Positions 23,924 to 32,348 of a DNA stretch of 42,766 nucleotides are shown here, in pieces. The DNA lies in assembly GCA_029245525.1 (NCBI GenBank), contig JAQWPD010000057.1, forward strand, positions 1 to 42,766, in the 5' to 3' direction. The position numbers and the translations under genes were made by a program. Under the pieces are notes generated by a model, which was not told the origin of the DNA, did not search any database, and was given only the letters and a program-made list of their open reading frames with translations. How positions within the stretch are numbered: the first letter of the stretch is position 1; every line of letters begins with the position of its first letter. Source of the stretch: Gammaproteobacteria bacterium. Its GTDB lineage: Bacteria; Pseudomonadota; Gammaproteobacteria; Steroidobacterales; GCA-2729495.

Positions 23924-26605
23924 TCAGTTTTGGACGATATCAAAGGGATTATTGTAGTACTGAGCACCAATATCCACCCATTCTGAAATTAATTTCAATT
24001 CGGCCGGTGTCAGCCAGCCTTCATGGGACCCATCTTGCCGAAACTTCCGAAAGAAGCGGTTGGAGCCATTCGCATCACCTGGTCTCAATGAGCGTGATAC
24101 GTACACGGGAATCATAACGGTAATTGGCTCACCGAACTCATCAACTATTGGTTCACCGAACTCATCAACTATTGGTCGACCGAATTCATCAATCCCTTGG
24201 CTCTCGACAAGGGCATCGACAAGAACACCGTTTCCGTCGTCGATTAACTGAAAGTCGTAAAGCAGTAACTCCCTGTAGGCATTCAAGGTATTAGTTGCAT
24301 CGGGAGCATACCCGTCAGACAAGTCCAGAAAGGCTGGGGCATCGACGAATACATTAAAAAAATCGTTAAATGACGTTGTATGACATGCTGCACACTGCCG
24401 ATCATTGCCAGTAGCGTCAACATTAGGGCGTGGGAGATACCACAATGGATGAATGTGATCTGGGTAGTTAATAACAATTCTGCACTCACTACTCCATTCC
24501 GTATTACAGGCCCCAGAAACCGGAACAGGCGTCTGCAGGTCATCGTACGAATAAGCGAAGGGTGTCTCCGGCGCACTCCCATTGGGGGTCCAGAAATCCT
24601 CGTAGACTATATCAGTGCTCGCCTCTAAAGCGGCGCAATTGTCGTTCGCGCAGCTTATACGCGTGCGGGTCTCTGCCATCGTCTCGCCGAGCAAGGGCTG
24701 CAGAACTGTGGTGGCATTCTGAAAAGACGCACCATCGGTGGCGCCCAAGTATGCCGAAGGAAATGCATCGATGCGACCATGAGAAAGACCAGAGTCCCGA
24801 TCATGGCAACCGTTGCAGCTTACCTCTGTACCAGGCATTACCTGCAACCAATTATCATGAGCTGATTGGCTTAAACGACGACCTTTTTCATCAAGAACTT
24901 CGATGCTTAAAGGGACGTTTGCCGGGACCCGAACACGCACCGAGCCATCGGGTTCGATGGGCGCATAACCAAGGATCTCGCGCATGCCAAAACGGGTCGT
25001 GATACCGAATGCGGCAGGCGATACATTGCGAACAGAATTATCAGGGATCGTGGTGAGCTTCAAAATTCGTAAAAAGCGCGCGGGCCGTTGGCTGGAGGCT
25101 GTAAGCAACGGATCAGCCAGAGCCCGAATCCCTGAAGGACCAGCCGTATCAACACCATCAACGTCATAGACACTTCTAATATTCAGAATGCCCCAGCCAC
25201 CTTCTGCAAGCTGTGGATACGGGGATAGGTTGCCGACACTATCGTAAACAAGCGCTGGCTGCGGACGAGGTTCCCCGGCCACAACCTCAGTAACCCAAAC
25301 ACCCATCTCCGGCGGAACTATCACCGATTGCTTATTAGCATCCGGGTCATACAGCCAAACGCCATAAGATGGGTCCGGCTGAATCCCCTGCTGTGGCCCC
25401 ACCAGCTCGCAAGCTTGGGCCTGATCATTTGCATCGAACCCAAGACACTGAGCCCAACTCACCAATATCCTAGAGGTGCCATCCCATAAAGGGAAAGCTG
25501 ACGCATAACGCCCGCCTATCGATGGGCCCGGCTCGGTGTTTACTTCATTCACCGAAGCTGCCCGCTGCGCTGGACCGGCCGCTCCTCCCATCAGCCCCAC
25601 CGCTTGTGAATTCTCGACAAAATTCTGCACATCGATGGCTATCATTTGGCCGCCACGGTTAGTCCCCACGCGCGGTCTAATAATCGTGATTAGCTTGCCA
25701 TCGGGGGCTTCACGCGACTGCAGAAACTCGACGTAATTATCACCTGTACCGGTAAAGTGGCTATTGGCACCATACAACAACTCAAGCCCTGTTCCATCGG
25801 GATTGATGCGATACAAATTCAACTCGTCGTAACCTCGGGCCTGATCCCATCGGGTAAAAACAATCTGACCATTGCTCATAACTGTAGGAGACAGGTCATG
25901 ACTCGGGTTAAATGAGATTTGCTGAATATCAGTGCCATCCTCGTTCATCACATGCAGCACAAAAGCCGGCTCCGAACGGCTTTCTTCAAATACGGTAAAT
26001 TGACCGCGTCCTTCATCAACAAGAACTTCGGCAGTCTTTACATGGCGCGTAGAGCTGAACACGATCCTGCCGTCAGGCAGATACTGAGGGAAGCGGTCAT
26101 GACCTGATTCTGCCAGGCCCTGGTCATTGATTACGCGCCGCAATGCGCCGGTGACGAACTCGTACTCCCATATATTCCAAGTTTCGATATCGTTATCGTC
26201 GACCCCCGCGAGGGTCGGCGCACGCACCGCAAACAATAAGCGGGTCCCATCAAATGAAACACTGAGATCTTTAATATCAGCTAAGCCACCCCAGATGCCA
26301 CCGGTAATATTTTTTTCTTCACCAGAGGGTGATGCAAGATCACGCACGTATAATTGAGCTCCTGGCTCCAAGGCAAGCAGGTTAGTCGCTCCAGAGACCG
26401 GGGCTAACGGACCATCCGCGGCAGGAATAGATCGCTTAACGTACGCAATAGGAATATCAGAGACCGCCGGATCAACATCTTGACCACTGGCGATATCAAC
26501 ACCATCACCGCCACCGCAGGCTGCTAGACCAAAGCCGGCAAACAACGTAAAGGCGAACCCTCGGACTAATGCCAGCAGGTCTGTCGTTTTACTTGCTCTA
26601 CGCAT
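23924..26605 (-). CDS. HzsA-related PD40/heme lipoprotein
   Basis: An 893-residue lipoprotein (LAAC at Cys30). The start ATG at 26605 has GAGGAG just upstream. An earlier ATG at 26629 has no ribosome site. The first half has WD40/PD40-like beta-propeller repeats (LSVSFDGTRLLFAVRAP, GHDRFPQYLPDGRIVFSSTRH, PTVMSNGQIVFTRWD). The second half has the hydrazine-synthase-alpha-like middle region and two c-type heme motifs, CNGCH (about 597-601) and CAACH (about 738-742). It also has extra cysteines (ISCANDNC, ACNTEWSSEC) and a short VDEFGEPI repeat. The family is widespread and not tied to hydrazine synthesis. It is divergent from the heme/Tat operon that starts at 26798 and is probably part of it. 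Confidence 0.85.
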   Translation of the reverse strand: MRRASKTTDLLALVRGFAFTLFAGFGLAACGGGDGVDIASGQDVDPAVSDIPIAYVKRSIPAADGPLAPVSGATNLLALEPGAQLYVRDLASPSGEEKNITGGIWGGLADIKDLSVSFDGTRLLFAVRAPTLAGVDDNDIETWNIWEYEFVTGALRRVINDQGLAESGHDRFPQYLPDGRIVFSSTRHVKTAEVLVDEGRGQFTVFEESRSEPAFVLHVMNEDGTDIQQISFNPSHDLSPTVMSNGQIVFTRWDQARGYDELNLYRINPDGTGLELLYGANSHFTGTGDNYVEFLQSREAPDGKLITIIRPRVGTNRGGQMIAIDVQNFVENSQAVGLMGGAAGPAQRAASVNEVNTEPGPSIGGRYASAFPLWDGTSRILVSWAQCLGFDANDQAQACELVGPQQGIQPDPSYGVWLYDPDANKQSVIVPPEMGVWVTEVVAGEPRPQPALVYDSVGNLSPYPQLAEGGWGILNIRSVYDVDGVDTAGPSGIRALADPLLTASSQRPARFLRILKLTTIPDNSVRNVSPAAFGITTRFGMREILGYAPIEPDGSVRVRVPANVPLSIEVLDEKGRRLSQSAHDNWLQVMPGTEVSCNGCHDRDSGLSHGRIDAFPSAYLGATDGASFQNATTVLQPLLGETMAETRTRISCANDNCAALEASTDIVYEDFWTPNGSAPETPFAYSYDDLQTPVPVSGACNTEWSSECRIVINYPDHIHPLWYLPRPNVDATGNDRQCAACHTTSFNDFFNVFVDAPAFLDLSDGYAPDATNTLNAYRELLLYDFQLIDDGNGVLVDALVESQGIDEFGRPIVDEFGEPIVDEFGEPITVMIPVYVSRSLRPGDANGSNRFFRKFRQDGSHEGWLTPAELKLISEWVDIGAQYYNNPFDIVQN
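24123..24194 (-). repeat. Three 24-bp tandem repeats in the HzsA-related gene
   Basis: Units at 24123-24146, 24147-24170 and 24171-24194 are nearly identical, with the third diverged. They encode three in-frame copies of an 8-residue unit (VDEFGEPI / IDEFGRPI). Because the period is 24 bp, copy number can change without a frameshift. Confidence 0.9.
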
Positions 26606-26797
26606 TCGCTCCTCAACAACACGCCCCATTAAACCATTAATCCAATCGTCGCCCTGCCTATCGCAGGCACATGGCGGGTAATTATGTAACGTAACCCGTT
26701 ACGGGTTACCAGTATGGTTAACTCCATCACAGAATACGAATCCGCTCGGCAGCACACTGGCGTTTCGCAAACCAAGTGTTTTCGCACGGACCTTCAG
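26606..26797. promoter_or_regulatory. Divergent control region with a 19-bp palindrome
   Basis: The region lies between the divergent HzsA-like and cytochrome-like genes. GTAACCCGT and ACGGGTTAC (26691-26709) are perfect 9-bp arms around one base, a strong operator candidate. A further GTAAC abuts it at 26686. A second inverted repeat, TGCCT-N5-AGGCA, lies at 26655-26669. The part from 26669 onward belongs to duplicated module A, but the palindrome is absent from copy B. Confidence 0.65.
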
Positions 26798-26941
26798 ATG
26801 AATAGACTGCATAGCAGGCAAATAATTCAGCCTGCAACCATTGCCTCAAGACAGAACTGTACCCGACTGGTAATATTTTTCATGTTATTGGGCGTTTTTT
26901 TTGCCTCCGCGGCCTACGCCGTCCCGCATGGTCCCCGTGAA
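26669..26941 (+). repeat. Duplicated upstream/leader/signal-peptide module, copy A
   Basis: Copy of 21997-22272 in the opposite orientation. It covers the sequence upstream of, and the first 48 codons of, the cytochrome-like gene. TTATGTAA occurs at the same distance from the shared 18-base block in both copies. The two 41-residue signal peptides have the same length, both end AAYA, and both are followed by xPHxxRE. Confidence 0.85.
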
Positions 26942-28042
26942 CAGGCTAAACGCATTCATGATCGCATTGCCGGTGTACCGCCAAGCGGCGCCGATCTTGC
27001 GTACATGGCCGATAAAATTAGTGATGGCTTTCCCTTGGAAGCCGCCCAACGGGCTATCGAAAACAGCAACTTCTATAACGTTACCCTAAAAACGCATGTT
27101 GCTCCGTGGACCAACCGCGATCAATCGCTGTTTGCGCCACTGAATGACTACATCGCCACTGTCATCGGAATGGTCTACAACGATGCCGACTTTCGAGACA
27201 TCCTAAGCCACAACGTTATCTATACCTACACAGGCACTAATCCGAACGTCCGGGACTATAACTCGAGCAACAACCAACATTACGAAGACATTGAGGCTGC
27301 TGGCATCAATATCGGTGACGCACTGAAAAGCAATGAATTCAATGGAAGCACCCAACAAAGTAAAGTCGGTATCCCCGCTGAAGCTGCCGCGGGGGTGATG
27401 ACAACTCGGGCAGCTGCAGAAGCCTTCTTCACCGCCGGCACCAATCGTGCAATGTTCCGCTTTACACTCCTTAATCACATGTGCGTTGACCTTGAACAGG
27501 TTCAGGATGCCACACGGATACCCGACCGTATTCGACAGGATGTATCACGCAGTCCCGGCGGTGACAGCAGAATATTTATGAACAACTGCATCAGCTGTCA
27601 TAGTGGGATGGATGGGCTGGCCGGAGCCTTTGCTTACTACAATTTCAATGAAGGCAGCCGACAACTTGAATACACGGTCGATAATGTTCAAGAGAAGTAC
27701 CAAATTAATAGTGATAACTTCTCTTTTGGCTACGTTACCGTGGATGACAGCTGGAAGAATTACTGGCGCGCCGGCCCGAACCAATGGCTGGGCTGGGAAG
27801 CTGGTATGCCCGCTGAAGGTGTTGGTGCCGCTAGCCTCGGTCGTGAAATAGCGCACAGCCAAGCCTTTGCGCAATGCCATGTACAGCAGGTGTTCAAAAC
27901 CGTATGCCTGCGAGAACCTTCCGATACAGACGATCTCAGTCAAGTTAGCGCCATGATCGGTCAGTTCAATCAGAATCATGATCTGAAAGAGCAATTCAAA
28001 CTGGCTGCTGTGCATTGTATGGGTGATGAGGACATCACCTGA
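26798..28042 (+). CDS. DUF1592/DUF1588-like mono-heme exported protein
   Basis: A 414-residue exported protein. The signal peptide (41 residues, ending AAYA) is shared with tlpA-1. One c-type heme site CISCH lies at about 264-268, in the segment NNCISCHSGMDGLAGAFAYYNF that resembles the heme-bearing part of planctomycete-type DUF1588/DUF1592 proteins. The sequence is otherwise a mixed helical domain. I use the ATG at 26798 because it aligns with the tlpA-1 start. The frame is open to an ATG at 26714. The next gene starts on its stop (TGATG). It is probably a periplasmic cytochrome-like partner of the LamG and Tat proteins. Confidence 0.75.
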   Translation: MNRLHSRQIIQPATIASRQNCTRLVIFFMLLGVFFASAAYAVPHGPREQAKRIHDRIAGVPPSGADLAYMADKISDGFPLEAAQRAIENSNFYNVTLKTHVAPWTNRDQSLFAPLNDYIATVIGMVYNDADFRDILSHNVIYTYTGTNPNVRDYNSSNNQHYEDIEAAGINIGDALKSNEFNGSTQQSKVGIPAEAAAGVMTTRAAAEAFFTAGTNRAMFRFTLLNHMCVDLEQVQDATRIPDRIRQDVSRSPGGDSRIFMNNCISCHSGMDGLAGAFAYYNFNEGSRQLEYTVDNVQEKYQINSDNFSFGYVTVDDSWKNYWRAGPNQWLGWEAGMPAEGVGAASLGREIAHSQAFAQCHVQQVFKTVCLREPSDTDDLSQVSAMIGQFNQNHDLKEQFKLAAVHCMGDEDIT

Positions 28043-30624
28043 TGACTTATAACAGCCGACTAATGATGCTTAAACCGCTGTCGCTCTTACTCAGCATTTT
28101 GGCACTTTCCGCCTGCGGCGGTGGTGCAGAGACCCAAACTAACCCACCGGCATCGGTTGCACCGGTTGTGCAGTCCTATGCAGGCCCGGCGTCGCAGACT
28201 GACGACATTCAGGCTTTTAGACTCAATGTTTGGGAAAACCTTCGCACTGATGAGCGCTGCAGTCGCTGCCATGTGAGCGATCAGCAAGCACCTTTTTTTA
28301 TGCGCAATGACAATATCAATCTTGCCTATGCCGCTGCACTCCCGTTAATCAACCGAGAACGTCCCTTTGAATCAAGACTGGTCACCAAGGTCGGCGTTGG
28401 TCATAACTGCTGGCTAGAAAGCAATGTCGCTTGCGCTGATGTCATGCTGCGCTGGATTGAAAGCTGGTTGGGCGAGGGAAGCGACACTATTGGCCGGCAA
28501 ATTCAGATTATCCCTCTGTCTGAAGATCAACTTCGTGAGCGCACGCCTAAAATTCAGTTCCCCGAGAGCGCCACCGAGTATGCAGCAAGCAAACTTTATC
28601 TCGATGCACAGCAATGGTGTGCGGACTGCCACAGCAGTGATTCTGACAACCCAAGAAAGCCCTACTTCGCCGACACCCAGTCGGCGGAAGAAGCCTACGC
28701 GGAAGTTATTGCAAAAATCAATCTCGATAGCCCCCACCAAAGCCGTCTTGTAGAGCGCCCTAGAGACGAAGGCCATGGCTGTGCATTACAAAATTGTGCG
28801 ACTTATGCCAGCACACTTGAGCAGGACATCGCCATCTTTTCGGCCGGCCTAGGTGCTCCGGCATTTGATCCGGACCTGGTTGCCAGCAAGGCGGTTGTTG
28901 TTGCCGAGGATGGCATTGTCGCCGCCGGTGGCAGCCGTTATGAGAACGACCTGATTGCCCTGTATGAATTCAAAAGCGGCGAGGGCTTTACTGCCGCAGA
29001 CACCAGTGGTGTAGATCCGGCAGCTAATCTGAACCTGAGCGATAGCTCAATGTGGTTGAGCAACTGGGGCCTCGAATTTGATGGCGGGAAGGCACAAGCA
29101 ACCGTAGACGATAGCCGTAAACTTGTTGAACTGATTAAGGCAACCGGCGAATACACGATCGAGGCATGGCTGGTTCCTGCCAACGTAACTCAGGAAGACG
29201 CCTATATCATTAGCTATTCCGGCAGCACCAGCCAACGAAATGTCACCCTCGGCCAGACACTGTACAACTACGATTTCTTTAATCGCAGCAGTGCGACCGA
29301 TGAAAATGGCGAAGAGGCCCTATCAACAGCTGATGCTGATGAAGATCTGCAGGCAGCATTGCAACATGTCGTAATGACATACAGCCCTGTCAGCGGCCGC
29401 CGGCTTTACGTCGGAGGTGTTTATACCGACGATGCCGATCCAATGCCCGCGGGCGGATTGGAAAACTGGTCAGAGACATTCGCGCTTGTTCTTGGCAACG
29501 AAGTGTCAGGCAATCGCCCCTGGCGCGGACAGATTAGGATGTTGGCTATCCACAATCGCGCACTTACCGATGAACAAATCACGCGAAATGCCACGATTAT
29601 ACCGGGGCAAAAATACTTCCTGATTTTCAATATCGATACTTGGACCGGCTTAAATCACAGCTATATTCTAATCGAAGCAAATCAGTACGATGCATACAGC
29701 TACCTGTTTGCTGAACCACGGTTTATTTTGCTGGGCGACAGTCAGACTCCGGGCAGTATCCCGATTCGTGGCATGCGTATAGGCATTAATGGAATCGTCC
29801 CTCGCAGCGGACAGGTGTTTGCCAATATTAATGTGCTAACCAGCGATGCAGGCTACCCGCCCGAGGGGTTGCCCTTGTCACGATTGGGCACGCTTGTGGA
29901 ACTCGGCTCAGGCATTGATGTTGACGAATTCTTCTTAACGTTTGACCAACTCGGTAATGGGTTTAATACGTACACCGATCTTGGCTCATTGACTCCGCCC
30001 CTAATGCCAAACATACCGGCATCTTCTGAAACCGGATTCCGCTTGTTTGATGAAATCTATGCCTCCATGGGCGAACTTACCGGCATTCGTTCCAGCACCT
30101 CCGGCGCCTACTCTGAGGTCCGCGAAACCTATCTTGCCGTCCGTCAACAACTGCCCGCAACAACTGATGCAAACGGTTTTCTGGGCGCACACCAGGCAGG
30201 TGTCGCACAGCTTGCCATTGAGTACTGCAACGCCCTAGTGAATGACACCACTTTACGCAATACCTTCTGGCCGGCATTTAATTTTCCAGAGGCTAGCAGC
30301 GGCACCTTAAATATCAATACCTGGCTTGGAACAGCCGAACAGCGGGCTGCGGTGATCGACCCGCTGGTAGACAAGTTTTTAGGTGTCAACCTCTACTCGC
30401 AGCCGCTCACTGGCAATGTCAATAGCCCGGCGCCGAAAGATATTCCAGATAACGATAATAATGCGGCCACCATCAAGCCGGACATGACCATCAAGGGAGA
30501 ACTAAATTCGCTGGTCACTGATTTATCTGCCTGCGGTAGCAACTGTGCCACAAACCGCGTCGCAACTATTATTAAAGCAGCCTGCTCTGCTGCGCTTGGT
30601 AACGCCGGCGTCATGATGCAGTAG
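28042..30624 (+). CDS. LamG-domain di-heme lipoprotein
   Basis: An 860-residue lipoprotein (LSAC, Cys25). Two c-type heme motifs follow: CSRCH at 73-77 and CADCH at 193-197, each in a repeated unit with a distal Cys. A LamG/concanavalin-like domain spans about 325-540 (LIALYEFKSGEGFTAADTSG, TIEAWLVPANVTQEDAYIISYSG, WRGQIRMLAIHNRALTDEQI) and suggests carbohydrate or protein binding. The C-terminal 300 residues are not recognised and include a paired-Cys tail (LSACGSNC). It overlaps the previous gene by one base. The mix of heme sites and LamG resembles planctomycete surface cytochromes. Confidence 0.88.
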   Translation: MTYNSRLMMLKPLSLLLSILALSACGGGAETQTNPPASVAPVVQSYAGPASQTDDIQAFRLNVWENLRTDERCSRCHVSDQQAPFFMRNDNINLAYAAALPLINRERPFESRLVTKVGVGHNCWLESNVACADVMLRWIESWLGEGSDTIGRQIQIIPLSEDQLRERTPKIQFPESATEYAASKLYLDAQQWCADCHSSDSDNPRKPYFADTQSAEEAYAEVIAKINLDSPHQSRLVERPRDEGHGCALQNCATYASTLEQDIAIFSAGLGAPAFDPDLVASKAVVVAEDGIVAAGGSRYENDLIALYEFKSGEGFTAADTSGVDPAANLNLSDSSMWLSNWGLEFDGGKAQATVDDSRKLVELIKATGEYTIEAWLVPANVTQEDAYIISYSGSTSQRNVTLGQTLYNYDFFNRSSATDENGEEALSTADADEDLQAALQHVVMTYSPVSGRRLYVGGVYTDDADPMPAGGLENWSETFALVLGNEVSGNRPWRGQIRMLAIHNRALTDEQITRNATIIPGQKYFLIFNIDTWTGLNHSYILIEANQYDAYSYLFAEPRFILLGDSQTPGSIPIRGMRIGINGIVPRSGQVFANINVLTSDAGYPPEGLPLSRLGTLVELGSGIDVDEFFLTFDQLGNGFNTYTDLGSLTPPLMPNIPASSETGFRLFDEIYASMGELTGIRSSTSGAYSEVRETYLAVRQQLPATTDANGFLGAHQAGVAQLAIEYCNALVNDTTLRNTFWPAFNFPEASSGTLNINTWLGTAEQRAAVIDPLVDKFLGVNLYSQPLTGNVNSPAPKDIPDNDNNAATIKPDMTIKGELNSLVTDLSACGSNCATNRVATIIKAACSAALGNAGVMMQ

Positions 30625-30639
30625 CCAGAAGGAAAGAAA

Positions 30640-32280
30640 ATGACGAAGAAATCATTCACCATTGATGAACCGCTAAGACACCCGGATCACTCGCGCCCCC
30701 GAACCCGGCGTGAATTTATATCTCAGGGCTTTATAACCGGTTCGGCCACACTGGCTGGTGCCAACCTACTCAGCATCATGAGTCATACCAATACTGCGTT
30801 CGCAGACCTTGCTGGTGATATTCAAGCGCTGCGTGCACCCAGCATTTGTGATATTCAAAATACTGGTGCTGGGAAAATCCCCTTCATCTGCTTTGACCTT
30901 TCTGGCGGCGCCAATATTTCAGGTTCAAATGTGCTCGTTGGCGGCGCTGGTGGGCAGGAAGATTTTTTATCCACTGCTGGTTACAGCAAACTTGGTTTGC
31001 CTGGCGACCGGATTCCAGGCGCTATTGATCCGAATGGCGGAGATTTTGTTAACCGCGAACTGGGCTTAGCCTTTCACTCACAAAGTGCCATGCTGCGCGG
31101 CATCTTCGACAAGTGCCCGATCGGTCCCCGCGCCAGCATTAATGGCGCCGTTATTCCAGCAAGATCCGACAATGACACCGCCAACAATCCGCATAACCCG
31201 ATGTACGCTATTGCACAAAACGGAAACTATTCCTACGGCTCACTACTAAACCTGATTGGCTCGAGAAACAGTATTTCCGGCGGTAACTCAATGGCCGGAG
31301 GGTTCACTCTTGAGCCTACTTTTATTGATCCGGCAATGAGACCCACTAAAATTGACCGCCCATCCGACGTAACCGACTTGGTCAATACCGGCAAACTGGT
31401 CGGCCTGCTCAGCAAAGATGATGCCGTGCGGGTCATGGAATCTATTCAGCGCATCAGTGATATGAAACTCACCGCAACTGATACCAAGGTTGCCCATGAT
31501 GCAGAGCTAAAGCGTAGTATTCGCTGCGCCTATGTTCAGTCCGCGCATCTAACTGACCGATACGCCGATGACGATGCATCAGGCAATGGCGTTTCGCCAG
31601 TACTTGACGCGACACAGGATCCGGCAATCCGTGCGCTTTTTTCTGATGAAGAATTGTTAAACGATCGTGAATTTCGTAAAACCGCAGCGATCATGAAAAT
31701 GGTACTGAACGGACTGGCGTCGGCAGGGACGGTCACCATGGGCGGCTACGATTACCACACCGGCGATCGTGCTACCGGTGAGCAACGCGATTTCCGGGCG
31801 GGCCAATGCATGGGAGCATGTCTTGCCTATGCCGATGCCGTTGGCGTACCGCTAATGATGTATGTGTTCAGTGATGGCTCTGTTGCTAGCAATGGCCTAC
31901 CCGATAATTCGGTTCTGGGTGATGGCAAAGGGCAGTGGACCGGCGATAACTCATCAACCGCTGCGAGCTTCTTTTTAGTCTACAATCCCGGGCAGGCACC
32001 GCAGTTACGCAGCGGCGGAATCTATGGGCTAAGCACAGATCAACATCAACAACTTGGCCACATGCGGCGTGAGGCATCGGTAGAAACATCCAGCCCCTAC
32101 CCAGCCGCCAATAGCGTCGACCGCTTGGTGGAAACTGTAGTGCTGAATTACATGGCACTGCACGACGATGTCGGTGGGTTTGCAGGATTAAACCATGGGC
32201 TCGGCAGCAGCACTGACACCCTAGACCGGCAAATCGCTTTTCAGCCCATAGTCAACGGTCAGATAATCCCGCCTGGTTAA
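30640..32280 (+). CDS. Tat-exported DUF1501-like protein
   Basis: A 546-residue protein with a twin-arginine signal (TRREFISQGF, R23-R24) and cleavage near AFA (about residue 54). It should be exported folded. The body (ICFDLSGGANISGSNVLVGG, MGGYDYHTGDRATGEQRDFRAGQ, MMYVFSDGSVASN) resembles the DUF1501 alkaline-phosphatase-superfamily-like proteins that accompany DUF1592-type cytochromes in planctomycetes. Most catalytic residues are not obvious to me. A good ribosome site (AGAAGGA) precedes the ATG, 15 bp after the LamG gene. Folded export points to a cofactor. Confidence 0.85.
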   Translation: MTKKSFTIDEPLRHPDHSRPRTRREFISQGFITGSATLAGANLLSIMSHTNTAFADLAGDIQALRAPSICDIQNTGAGKIPFICFDLSGGANISGSNVLVGGAGGQEDFLSTAGYSKLGLPGDRIPGAIDPNGGDFVNRELGLAFHSQSAMLRGIFDKCPIGPRASINGAVIPARSDNDTANNPHNPMYAIAQNGNYSYGSLLNLIGSRNSISGGNSMAGGFTLEPTFIDPAMRPTKIDRPSDVTDLVNTGKLVGLLSKDDAVRVMESIQRISDMKLTATDTKVAHDAELKRSIRCAYVQSAHLTDRYADDDASGNGVSPVLDATQDPAIRALFSDEELLNDREFRKTAAIMKMVLNGLASAGTVTMGGYDYHTGDRATGEQRDFRAGQCMGACLAYADAVGVPLMMYVFSDGSVASNGLPDNSVLGDGKGQWTGDNSSTAASFFLVYNPGQAPQLRSGGIYGLSTDQHQQLGHMRREASVETSSPYPAANSVDRLVETVVLNYMALHDDVGGFAGLNHGLGSSTDTLDRQIAFQPIVNGQIIPPG

Positions 32281-32293
32281 ACTTTAGGCGGGA
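32267..32293 (+). other. Stem-loop overlapping the stop of the Tat gene
   Basis: TCCCGCCT and AGGCGGGA (32267-32274 and 32286-32293) are perfect 8-bp arms with an 11-base loop that contains the stop codon. No T run follows, so it is not a classical terminator. It could stabilise the upstream message or lower expression of the next gene. Confidence 0.5.
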
Positions 32294-32348
32294 CTATCAC
32301 AGCCCATATGAGGTAGCATACAAAGCGAAATCTATCAGAGGTATAACT

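Noticed and set aside
24123-24194. Regular 24-bp repeats as a possible CRISPR array
   Set aside because: The repeats are contiguous with no spacers and encode in-frame peptide repeats.
23924-26605. Hydrazine synthase subunit, implying anammox metabolism
   Set aside because: Only a distant family resemblance. No other anammox genes are present, and HzsA-related proteins are common in other bacteria.
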